From positions 3,844,001 through 3,908,000 of the forward strand of contig CBDCIZ010000003.1 in assembly GCA_965217685.1 (NCBI GenBank): 64,000 nt of DNA, given 5' to 3'. A program made the position numbers and the translations under genes. Shown one piece after another: positions 14,581-23,808 of this stretch. Position 1 is the first letter of the stretch; every line of letters begins with the position of its first letter. Below the pieces are notes generated by a model. The model searched no databases, was not told the origin of the DNA, and saw only the letters and a list, made by a program, of their open reading frames with translations. The DNA is from Aurantimonas sp965217685 (lineage in GTDB: Bacteria; Pseudomonadota; Alphaproteobacteria; Rhizobiales; Rhizobiaceae).

Positions 14581-17534
14581 TCACGAAGTTCGCGTTTCGC
14601 GCACCTCGCGCAAGGCCCGGCTGAAGAGGTGGTTGAAGATGCGATCGCGATCTTCCGCGTTCGTCATGATGATGCTTTGAAGGCTGCTGTCGCGCTGATA
14701 TTGCTTGATCGTCTCTTCAAGGAGGCGACGCACGAAGGTCGGGCGGGAGACATCCGGCGGATTGTTCCGCAACACCGCCGCCATTTCCTCATCGAGCGCC
14801 TTGCGCTTCACCTGTTCGAGGCGGATGAAATCCTCTTCGGTGAACTGTGTCCCGTGCCGGTCGTTGAAGGAGCGGACAATCTCTGAAAGCGCCTTTGCCT
14901 CATCTTCAGTATAGGGTTTGGCCCCAAATTCGCTGATCGCGGTGAGCGGTAAGGTGTCGCCCGCTGCAAGCGACGCGGAGCCAGCTTCTTTCTGTTGAAC
15001 GCGGAAGGCGCGCAGGCGCAGCATTTCATCCATGATCTCGACTTCCGGCGGCCGTTCCCGATTGGGCAACATCCGGTCCAGCCAATCGGTGTAGGCATAG
15101 AGCTTTTCCAAGCTGGTATCTCCCAGCCGGACGATTTGCGCGACGAAGCTGTAGAACCGCTTGTAGCTTCTCAAAAGCTGCCGGAACTCTTCCTTCTGGC
15201 CGTCGTCATCCTCGGCTTCAAAGCGCGCTACGGCGTTGCGAACCAGGGATTCCAGCGTCACGCGGTCCTGTGTGGACAGCGTTCCCTTAAAGAAAGTCGC
15301 GGCAAATCGCTCGATCTCGCTGCTGTCGAGATAGCCGAATGTGCGGATACGCGTTTCCAACTGATAGATCTGGTTCTTGTCGGAAACGGCTTCGAGGCTG
15401 GACACCTCATAGAAGGGGCAAAACGCTTCCTTGATATCATCCGTCGTGTTCTGGAAATCGAGGATGAAGGTTCGCTCCTTGCCCTGGTAAATTCTGTTCA
15501 GCCGCGACAGGGTCTGGACGGCCTGCAACCCCGCCAGCTTCTTGTCGATATACATCCCGGATAATTTCGGCTGGTCAAAGCCGGTCTGATATTTCTCCGC
15601 GACGATGAGGATTTGATATTCCGGAGTATCGAAGCGCTTGGGCAACTCGCCTTCGCTGAAGCCGTTCAACTCGGCCTCGGTGTAGGTATTGCCGTCAACG
15701 TGCAACTCGCCGGAGAAGGCGACGAGCGCCTTGAGGTCGCGATATCCCTTGTCCTCGATGTAGGTCTTGAGCGCGAAATAATAGCGAAGGGCGCTTTCCC
15801 GGCTTGAGGTCACGATCATGGCCTTCGCCTGGCCGTCCAGTTCCGGTCTGAGATGGCGCTGGAAATGCTCGACCATCACCTCGACCTTCTGGCTCAAGGC
15901 GGTCGGGTGCAGGGCCGCGAACCGCGCGACTTTCCGTTGCGCACGTCGCGTATCCAGTTCCGGGTCGTCGTCGATCGTCTTTTCCAGGGCGTAATACGCC
16001 TTGTAGGTCATGTAGTTCTGAAGCACGTCGAGGATGAAGCCCTCCTCGATCGCCTGCCGCATAGAATAGAGGTGAAACGGATGCGGCAGGCCACCGGCGC
16101 CCACCGTGCCGAAACGCTCAAGCGTGACGTTGTGGGGCGTCGCCGTGAAGGCGAAGTAACTGATGTTCGCCTGCGGCCCGCGTTGGCGTTGGTATTCCGC
16201 GATAAGGTCTTCGATCTCGTCGGGCGTCCCGGCCTGTTCGTCACGGCTGAGGGCGTCGCTCAACGCCTGGGCGCTCTTGCCGGACTGAGAGCCATGCGCC
16301 TCGTCGATCAGCACGGCGAACCGCCGCGTTCCCTGTCCACTGATGACGCGAAGATGCTCAGTCGAAAACTTCTGGATCGTGGTGATGATAATCTTCGCCT
16401 GCCCCTCGATCGCCGCCTTAAACTGCCGTGAGGTTCCATCGATCTTGCGGACGACGCCGGGCGTCTGCTCGAACTGGGCAATAGTATTCTGAAGCTGGCG
16501 GTCGAGAACGACACGATCCGTCACCACGATCGCGGTATCGAAAATTGGCTGGTCAGACAGATCGTGCAACGTCACCAGCCGATGCGCCGTCCAGGCGATC
16601 GTATTGGATTTTCCTGATCCCGCCGAGTGATGGATCAGATAGTTGTTGCCGCTGCCGTTGACGCGGGCATGGGCCAGCATCTTCAGAACCGCGTCGATCT
16701 GATGGAAACGCGGAAAGATCAGCGCTTCCTTGCCGTTCGTGCCGTCGACGTGGAGAAATCGCCCGATGATGTCGAGAAGGATGTCGCGGGAGAAAATCGC
16801 CCGCCCTTCGGGCTGGTCGGCCCAGAGATAGGCGACGCGAAGCTCCCCTTCGATATCCGGGTTGCCTGCGCCGCCGTCATGCCCGCGATTGAAGGGAAGG
16901 AACCGGGTCTTTCCGTTCTGGAGGCGGGTGGTCATGGACACGTTGTCCTGATCCACTGCGAAATGGACCAAGGCCCCTCGCTTGAACGTTAGCAGCGGCT
17001 CATTGGCGGGCGCCCGGTCATGACGATACTGGCGCTCGGCATGACGGAAATTCTGGCCGGTCAGCGTATTCTTCAGTTCCAGCGTCGCCACGGGCAGGCC
17101 GTTGACGAAAAGCCCCACGTCGATGGCGTTCTCGTTCTTCGCGCTGTAGCGAAGCTGATTGATGACGCTGAGGATATTGCTCTCGAACAGCCTTACCAGG
17201 AACGGGTTGACGCCGGACGCCGGCTTGAACGCCGCGAGGAAGAATTTCAGGTTCGGAACCAGCTTCAGACCGAGAACTCGGCTTCGGCGGAAGGACCGTA
17301 ATGGCCTTCCAGCTTCGCCCATTCGTCGGGTTGCGTCGCTTTGACGAACTCGATCACGAGGGTCTTGTCGAAAGCGGAGGCGCGGTCATAGTCCTCGGGC
17401 TGGCGGGGACGATAGCCGTGGCGTTCCATCAACGCTTTGCACAGATGGACCTCCAGCACCTCTTCTCGGTGGAGGATGTCTTCGGAAAAGCCCTTGGCAT
17501 AGGGGTGAGCGGTCGATCGCTGTTCGTACTTCAT
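14581..17534 (-). pseudogene. hsdR: Type I restriction subunit HsdR, disrupted near 5' end
   Basis: The N-terminal 89 residues (ATG 17534 to stop 17265, ending ...YGPSAEAEFSV) and the remaining roughly 890 residues lie in different frames. The second frame picks up at about 17300 with VLGLKLVPNLKFFLAAFKPA. Compared with intact HsdR, about 15-20 residues between these segments are also missing, so this is a small deletion plus frameshift. The large piece still has the nuclease E-x-K (LELKN), Walker A SAGSGKS and the DEAH box (LIDEAHG). A shortened protein might be made from an internal start, lacking the N-terminus. ATG 17534 overlaps the previous stop as ATGA. Confidence 0.85.
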
Positions 17535-18148
17535 GGCCGATCTCCCCTTGCCATGCGGATCAGCCAATTTTTCTCCACAAGTGCGGCGTTTAGCGCCGCC
17601 ATTGCGGCCTTCAGATGCGGTAGATCGACATGTATTTCGTCGATGATCGGCTTGCCGTCCTTGGCCTTCGGCGTACCGTACTCGCCATAGCGAAACGCCT
17701 CCGATCCCGGATCGATTGCCGCCAACTCGTCGCAGCGCTTGATGATCCAAGGCGGCACTGTTTCATCGGCTTGCTGCTTGTGATGCGCGTAGCTGCGGGC
17801 GAGTTTGCCGAGGTCATGGATATCCTTCTCGGCGCGGGCTTTGGGCGGAAGTCCTGACTTCAGAAGAAGCTCGAAAGAGTGCCGATAGAGAAACAGCGCT
17901 GCGTTCGCGACCTGATAATCCGCGACGCGCCGGTCAAGGATGGAGTCGATCAGCGCTTCCGCCGCCGCAAAATACTGCTCGGCAAGAGCGCCGTCGCGTT
18001 CAGCTTGCATCGATGGACGCGCAAAGCCCCCGATCAAGAAACCAAGCGGACCGCTCCACTCGTCGGGCCGCTCATGCTTTTCGTCCATCGGCTCGAAGAG
18101 CGGACGGATAATCGCGTCTTTGCTTTGGGCGTTGGAAGCCGTACCCAT
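17531..18148 (-). CDS. HEPN-like protein of unknown role in the restriction operon
   Basis: 205 residues, mostly helical. The core NAALFLYRHSFELLLK followed by a HDLGKLARSYA segment and AFRYGEYG resembles helical HEPN-type proteins seen beside defence genes, but I cannot point to the catalytic R-x4-6-H motif, so nuclease activity is not claimed. Both junctions are ATGA overlaps (with hsdS upstream at 18148 and hsdR downstream at 17531), so it is translated in step with the restriction subunits. It could be a regulator of HsdR, an anti-toxicity factor or an extra defence effector. Confidence 0.72.
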   Translation of the reverse strand: MGTASNAQSKDAIIRPLFEPMDEKHERPDEWSGPLGFLIGGFARPSMQAERDGALAEQYFAAAEALIDSILDRRVADYQVANAALFLYRHSFELLLKSGLPPKARAEKDIHDLGKLARSYAHHKQQADETVPPWIIKRCDELAAIDPGSEAFRYGEYGTPKAKDGKPIIDEIHVDLPHLKAAMAALNAALVEKNWLIRMARGDRP

Positions 18149-20049
18149 CACAAAAGCCTCGGCGTCATGGTGGGCGTTGTTCTCGGACCATGGCCGCGCG
18201 GAATGAGGTTGTGGCGCCTCATCCACGCAAGCCACGTTGTCAGGTCGGCGGCAGTGAACTTCTCGCCCTTCTCTCTGTGCCACTCGTGCAGCACACCGTT
18301 GATGATCACAGCGTCGTCAGGTGTTTCGCCGTCAATCAAGGCGTCGTTCCAGACAGCGTAGAGCGTGGCGACAGCTTCGGTTGCGCGGCGGTCAAGGTCG
18401 GCGAGCATGGCGATAAGGCTGCGCAGCGCCTCGGCCTTGGAACCTAACAATGTGATAAGTTCGGCCTTGTGCTGCCCAGCCTTCGCGAGCGGCGTATAGG
18501 TAACGGCGGTGCCAGTCCCGTCCGTCTGATTGGCACGATAGTAGCCTGCGGCTTCAAGGCTACGCTCCGCTTCCTCTCTCAAGGCGCGGTCGAGCGGCCC
18601 CGCTGCCTCGCGGAGATAGTTCCCCCGAAGCGGGTCGATGCCGACATGAGTTTCGGCAAGGTAGGTGATCTTATGCACCTTCACTCGCGCGCGCTTCGGA
18701 TTGTCGGGTAGTCGGTGGATGATCTCCGCTCCGACGACGAGGCGGAACCTGTCCCTATCTGACGTGGATGTAACGGCCGGCAGATTTTCGCGGATGTCGA
18801 TCTGGCCCGCGATGGCAGCCGTGATGAGGGCGGCACGATGCTCTCTGAGGATTTCTATAGAACGCAGTATTGCAGTGGACGCATTGCGGACAGCTTGACC
18901 TGCGGCTTGCGCTTTGTGGGCAATCTGCTGTTGCGCCCCGATAGGAAGTAGGGGAACCCGAATTCCCGCAAGAATCGAGAGATTTATCCGGTCGCGAGTG
19001 ACACCTTTCGCCTCCCTCCCAATGAGTTCCGCGCCTCTCGGTGAACTCATGTAGCAAGCAAGAAACTGATGAAGGAGCGTCCTCTCATTAAGGCGGACTC
19101 GAAAACAATCGGCTTTAACCATTGCCGGTCCCAGATCGCCGGGTGCGACGCAGGCTCGGCCGACAGGATTTTTCGGGTCTCCTAACCCAGCTATTAGTAA
19201 ATCACCCGGCTCTACGTCATGATTTCCCAAACCCTCATAGTAGGACTCTGGGATGAAGGCGGCGTCATTATCAATAAAACGACCAGCGCCAAGGTTTTGC
19301 AATCGTATGACGCGGACGCCGCTATCAGAATAATGTTCTGATTTCAGAGAAGAGCCAAAAGGACCGTCACACATGCTGATGATAAAACGACGTAGGGAGG
19401 CAACGGGAGGGTCGAGCAGATTTAAGGTATCTTCAATAAATTTAGATATTTCCGCAACAACGTGTGCGTTCAGCAGCTCAACCTGCCGCTCCTTCTTCGC
19501 GATCAGCTTGTCGATGCGGGCGGTTTCGCGGTCTAGGAAGGCGGCAATGGCCTTTTGGGTAGCGAGGTCGGGAACAGGGATATTGACCGATCCGATGCCA
19601 TTCAGCGTCAGACCGTAGCGAGTAACCCCTTGGGCAGCGAGACCAAAGGCTTCGCGAGTCGGCTTTGCCTTCAGGCTCCAAAATAGAAATGGACCAATGA
19701 TTTCAGAAGGATTGGATCTCAATATTGCGAGATGGTATCCGCAAACAATTCCTTCCGCGCTTGAATCAACAAGTGCGGGAACAGCGATATCATCCGGCGT
19801 CTCGCTGTCCTTCGTGATGACAACGTCACCGGTGCGAAGCCCGAATTTTGTGATTTCCTGCGGCTTTGCCGAACCTTCGCTGAACTCAATATCGCCGGTA
19901 ATCTTATCGTTGTAGTAAACATCGACATAGTTGCAGAGGCGGATGATTTCCTCGCCCTCTTCCACAATCTTATCGACGTTGCTGGACCTGATCGTCACCA
20001 ATCGACGCGCGGCCTTCATCGGCCAGAGGGCCAGTGTGGAAGTCGTCAT
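18148..20049 (-). CDS. hsdS: Type I specificity subunit HsdS with C-terminal extension
   Basis: 633 residues; normal HsdS has about 400-450. Two target-recognition domains (residues about 15-160 and 215-370) each precede a coiled-coil spacer with the usual motifs (ATQKAIAAFLDRETARIDKL at 163-182; LREHRAALITAAIAGQIDI at 401-419). Residues 430-633 are additional: RVKVHKITYLAETHVG and LREAAGPLDRAL resemble the Panacea/SocA-like (DUF4065-type) fold, then a helical tail ending HNLIPRG. The gene is open throughout, unlike hsdM and hsdR, and begins with an ATGA overlap on the hsdM stop. Confidence 0.9.
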   Translation of the reverse strand: MTTSTLALWPMKAARRLVTIRSSNVDKIVEEGEEIIRLCNYVDVYYNDKITGDIEFSEGSAKPQEITKFGLRTGDVVITKDSETPDDIAVPALVDSSAEGIVCGYHLAILRSNPSEIIGPFLFWSLKAKPTREAFGLAAQGVTRYGLTLNGIGSVNIPVPDLATQKAIAAFLDRETARIDKLIAKKERQVELLNAHVVAEISKFIEDTLNLLDPPVASLRRFIISMCDGPFGSSLKSEHYSDSGVRVIRLQNLGAGRFIDNDAAFIPESYYEGLGNHDVEPGDLLIAGLGDPKNPVGRACVAPGDLGPAMVKADCFRVRLNERTLLHQFLACYMSSPRGAELIGREAKGVTRDRINLSILAGIRVPLLPIGAQQQIAHKAQAAGQAVRNASTAILRSIEILREHRAALITAAIAGQIDIRENLPAVTSTSDRDRFRLVVGAEIIHRLPDNPKRARVKVHKITYLAETHVGIDPLRGNYLREAAGPLDRALREEAERSLEAAGYYRANQTDGTGTAVTYTPLAKAGQHKAELITLLGSKAEALRSLIAMLADLDRRATEAVATLYAVWNDALIDGETPDDAVIINGVLHEWHREKGEKFTAADLTTWLAWMRRHNLIPRGHGPRTTPTMTPRLL

Positions 20050-22084
20050 CCCGCCACCTCCTTCAGGAGGTTGGCGATGTCCGTTTCCAGCGTCTTCAGC
20101 TCGGCGTCGATCTCGGCCGGCGGGCGCGGCGCGACATAGCGGTAGAAGTAGCGATTAAAATTGATCTCGTAGCCGACACGGCCGACGCCCTTGTCGGCGA
20201 CATCCTTATAGATCTCGTCCACCCATGCGTCCGGCACGAAGGGCGTCACCTCGCGGGCGACATAGCACTTCCAGTCCTCCTTGAGCGGCACGAGTTCATG
20301 GTCGCGCAGTTCCGGGTCCGGCTCCGGCCTGCCGTCGCCATTGAGGCAGATGGCTGCGGACTCGTCCCGCTCCGACAGCGCGGAAAGGATCGCCTTCCTG
20401 GCCGGCGCGCCGATCTTCACGCCCGCGCTCCTGAGCGCCTTGGTCAAGGCAACCTCGAAGGCGGGGCGTTCCTTGAACAGGGTCGTCGGCAGACGATTGG
20501 CGACGACGTTCAACACGTCATCCTGGTCGGCGAGGTCCAGCTTCAGGAACGGCTGGCGAGCTTCAGCCGCTCGATGCGTTCGGGACTGGATTGGAAATTC
20601 AGCCGGAGCGGGCGCTCCACCCTGATCTCGCGGAAGCCGAAATCGCGGGCATCGAAAATCTTCGACACCGCGCTCCACGGCCCGCCGCCGTTCGCCATGT
20701 CGTGGAAAATATGTGCAATGGTCTCGCGCCCATCGTCGCGGATTTCCCTCCGCTTGGACCCGAGGCTTTTGCGCATGGGCGCCCAGAACCGTTCGCCCGA
20801 GGCGTCGATCAGCTGGACCTTGCCGCGCCGCTTCCGCTCCTTGCGGTTGGTCAGCAGCCAGACATAGGTTTGGATGCCGGTGTTGTAGAAAAGGTCGGTC
20901 GGCAGCGCGACGATGGCCTCGACCCAGTCGTTTTCCAGCATCCAGCGGCGGATTTCGCTCTCGCCTGAACCGGCCCCGCCGGTGAAAAGCGGCGAGCCGT
21001 TCATGACGATGCCGATGCGCGAACCTACTTCGTCGGCCCGCATCTTGGAAATCATGTGCTGGAGAAAGAGAAGCTGGCCGTCCGAGATGCGCGGCAGACC
21101 TGCGCCGAAGCGGCCGTCCTTGCCCAGGGTCGCCGCCTCCTCCCGGATCGGTTCCTGATACTTTTTCCAATCCACGCCATAGGGAGGATTGGACAGCATG
21201 TAGTGAAAGCGCCGGTCCTTGTGGGCGTCCTGCGTCAGCGTGTTACCGAAGGCGATGTTTTCCGGGTCGTGACCTGTCACCAGCATGTCGGACTTGCAGA
21301 TGCCGAAGGACTCGCCGTTCAGCTCCTGACCGAAAAGCTCGACGCGGATGTCAGGGTTGAACTCCTTCAGCGCTTCCTCGGCGAGCGCGAGCATTCCGCC
21401 CATGCCGCACGCCGGGTCGTAAATCTGCCGGATGATCCCCTGACCCCGGAGCTTCTCGTCATCGTTGACGATGATGAGGTCCACGATCAGCCGGATCACC
21501 TCGCGCGGCGTGAAGTGCTCGCCGGCGGTTTCGTTGGAAATTTCAGAGAAGCGACGGATCAGGTCTTCAAACAGATACCCCATCGCTAGTGTGGAGACGG
21601 CTTTCGGCCGAAGGTCGAGCGAGGCGAACTGCTCGAACACCTTCCATAGAATGGTGGCGTCGGCGAGCCGCTTCAGTTGATCCATGAAGAGGAATTTATC
21701 GAGAAAGACATCCCGAACCGAGTCCGAGAAGGCCGTGATGTAGGCGATGAGGTTCTTGTGAACGTCGGTCGGGTTCTGCGCCCTGATTTTGGCGAATGTC
21801 AGCGGGCTGGTGTTGTAAACGCGGATGCCGCCGCCGACTGCGCCATACGGCATCATGTCGCGGGTTTGCTCGTCTATGCCGGGCGGCAATCCGGCATGGG
21901 CTTTCAGAACGGCATCTTTGGTAGGTTCAAGGATGCAATCGAGACGGCGCAACACGACGAAAGGCAATATAACCTTGCCATATTCCGACTGTTTGAAGTC
22001 ACCTCGAAGGGTTTCAGCAATTTGCCAAACAAAATTCGATAGAACTTTTGCCTTCGATGCTACGGCCTGATCCACGCAAATCAC
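20046..22084 (-). pseudogene. hsdM: Type I methyltransferase subunit HsdM, frameshifted near 3' end
   Basis: N6-adenine methylase that protects the HsdS-specified sites. Residues 1-513 are in one frame, with the AdoMet motif DPACGMGGML and catalytic NPPYGVDW intact, and stop at 20543 just after RIERLKLAS. The remaining 160 or so residues (starting RQPFLKLDLADQDDV and ending LLKEVAG, stop at 20046) continue in the next frame, as if one base had been lost near 20550. The missing part is the C-terminal helical region that contacts HsdS. Start is GTG 22084, or GTG 22075. Confidence 0.85.
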
Positions 22085-22449
22085 CCACCCTTTGGCCGAT
22101 TCGTGCGGAAGTGAGCATCGGGCCGACGATCGCCTCGGCCCGACCGGACGTTAACGCTTTATACAGTAACGCTCCAATGCTTAACAAGCCGGAAATGTCA
22201 ACAGGCGCAATAGGTCGATCCCGCGCTGCCGGTGGGCAGGCGCTCCCGGCGGCTTGGCGACCGAGCTATGCCAGACGTATTTTCTGGCAGAAGGTAACGT
22301 AGGAAGCCATCATCGTAGGGCTATAGCGAAAAAGTAGTGCTCATCACTATCGGTCGCGGCCCGCCAATCAAGCCGTGCCCGATCCGCATAAAGAACAAAG
22401 TATTTCCCGGATCGGGGTGACAACCTTATGCCGAACGGGTCGCTCGCTC
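22085..22449. other. Right edge of island, no gene seen
   Basis: This AT-richer gap holds the candidate hsdM promoter and must contain the junction between island and chromosome. I searched it by eye for the 3' end of tRNA-Ser and found no repeat of useful length. Confidence 0.45.
22158..22187 (-). promoter_or_regulatory. Candidate promoter of the restriction operon
   Basis: On the minus strand TTGTTA (22182-22187) and TATAAA (22158-22163) are 18 bases apart, about 75 bases before hsdM. It is the best sigma-70-like pair in the gap. Confidence 0.4.
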
Positions 22450-23808
22450 TTACATTCGCAGGCGCGACGCGTAGCCGGTGAGTTCGAGATAGCCATGGCC
22501 GTCCTTGGTTGTGACCGCGCCCTCCCAATAGACCGGCAGGCCGCCGGTTCGTCCGTTGAGTTCCTGGTCGGGAAACAACGGCGTCAAGGGATAGCGCCGT
22601 TCGCCCTCGGGCAACTTGACGGTGAGCAGCTGTTCGACGGGGTAGACGGCGCCGGTGCGCGGGGATCGCCAGGTGCGGGTCGTCTCGAAGCAGACATCGC
22701 CGGGCTGGAACCGGACGATCGTGCCGTTCGGTCGACGATAGGAGCCGCCGGCCCAGACGGTGTCGTCGTCTGCTTTATGTTTCGGGCCGGAGTCTTTCAC
22801 GCCGCCGGCGCGACCGGCCCCTTCCCCATCGGCGGCCTCTGTCGTTTTCGCTTCCGTGCCGTCGATCGCTGTCCCGTCCAAACTTGTGGACGTTTTCTTG
22901 TCCATACCATCGGGCGTGCCACGGATTCGGAACGCCATCAGCGCGCTGCCGTCGTCCAGATTGAGCCCCGTCCAGTCCCAGCCGACGGCGTTGGGGGCAA
23001 GGTAGCTCGACGCCCATTCGCGGTCGAGCCAAGCTTCGCCGGTAACGTTCATCGTCGTTCCGTTGCGGGCGAGCGTGCCGGAGACGGCGAGATACGGCAG
23101 CGAATAATAGACGCTGGCGTCCTCGGGGCTTGGCCCCTTGCGGCTGTAACCGCCCTCGCCCTGGGCGAACACCGCTTGGGTCGGGTCGAAGGCCAGCGAC
23201 AAGCCGAACTCGGGCGTTACGACATCTGTAACGAAGGTGCCGTCCGCCCGCCGGCGAAAATGCCAGTCACGCAGCGTGACGTCGGCGTCGTGCGTTGCCG
23301 CCTCGGCGATGCCGAAGCCCTCGCGTGCGGAGCGCTCGCCATGCAGAAGATGACCGATCGACGGATCGGAGAGCGCCGCGTGGGCAAACAGCACCTGGCT
23401 CGGCGTAAAACGGCTGGGATTGGCCTCATCGACGCCCGGTCGAGTGCGGAAGAACGTCACCTGGAAACCGAGCTTTTCGCCCGCCTTCGGGCCCTCCGCA
23501 ACGGTCAGCCAGCCTGTGACGTACCACCATTCGGTCCGGAACTCGGGGTGGGCGCCGTGATCGTGGGGAAACGATAGAACGACGCCGGGCTTCGCGATGG
23601 GATAGGCGATCGGATTGGCGACTTGCGTTGCGACGGCTGCAGACTTCCGGTCGGCCTCCCCAGCGGCATCCGCGCCAGTTGCTCGGACGAGCTGCTCGCC
23701 GGCTGATGGGTCAACCGGCAGATCGGTTGGCGAGTCCGCCTCTCGCGCGATGCCTGTTGCCGTCAGCAAAAGACCAATCACGACCCAAAGGGCTTTAAGG
23801 CTGCGCAT
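22450..23808 (-). CDS. AttH/CrtC-type lipocalin-like exported protein
   Basis: 452 residues with a signal peptide (hydrophobic residues 5-20). EFRTEWWYVTGWL and GEAWLDREWASS are the signatures of the AttH/carotenoid 1,2-hydratase lipocalin-like family. Family members next to ABC exporters are thought to handle a lipophilic ligand in the periplasm; a carotenoid role is not supported here by any neighbour. About 50 residues of low complexity (around nt 22750-22910) interrupt the second lipocalin half. ATG 23808 overlaps the permease stop (ATGA), so it is the last gene of a three-gene operon. Confidence 0.88.
   Translation of the reverse strand: MRSLKALWVVIGLLLTATGIAREADSPTDLPVDPSAGEQLVRATGADAAGEADRKSAAVATQVANPIAYPIAKPGVVLSFPHDHGAHPEFRTEWWYVTGWLTVAEGPKAGEKLGFQVTFFRTRPGVDEANPSRFTPSQVLFAHAALSDPSIGHLLHGERSAREGFGIAEAATHDADVTLRDWHFRRRADGTFVTDVVTPEFGLSLAFDPTQAVFAQGEGGYSRKGPSPEDASVYYSLPYLAVSGTLARNGTTMNVTGEAWLDREWASSYLAPNAVGWDWTGLNLDDGSALMAFRIRGTPDGMDKKTSTSLDGTAIDGTEAKTTEAADGEGAGRAGGVKDSGPKHKADDDTVWAGGSYRRPNGTIVRFQPGDVCFETTRTWRSPRTGAVYPVEQLLTVKLPEGERRYPLTPLFPDQELNGRTGGLPVYWEGAVTTKDGHGYLELTGYASRLRM

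Larger units (their letters stand above)
7834..22300. mobile_element. Integrative mobilizable island at tRNA-Ser
   Basis: It begins at the 3' end of the tRNA-Ser gene with a large serine recombinase oriented towards the tRNA, followed by a toxin-antitoxin pair, an AlpA-like regulator, a relaxase/oriT/traC/traD transfer region and a type I restriction operon. None of these belong to the flanking backbone, and no mating-pair or coupling-protein genes are present. The right limit is an estimate: no copy of the tRNA 3' end could be found between hsdM and the att-like cassette (22085-22449), as expected if the recombinase uses a very short crossover core. Confidence 0.75.

Noticed and set aside
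17531..18148. HEPN ribonuclease activity for the restriction-operon gene
   Set aside because: The helical pattern fits, but no R-x4-6-H catalytic motif could be pointed to, so only an HEPN-like label is used.
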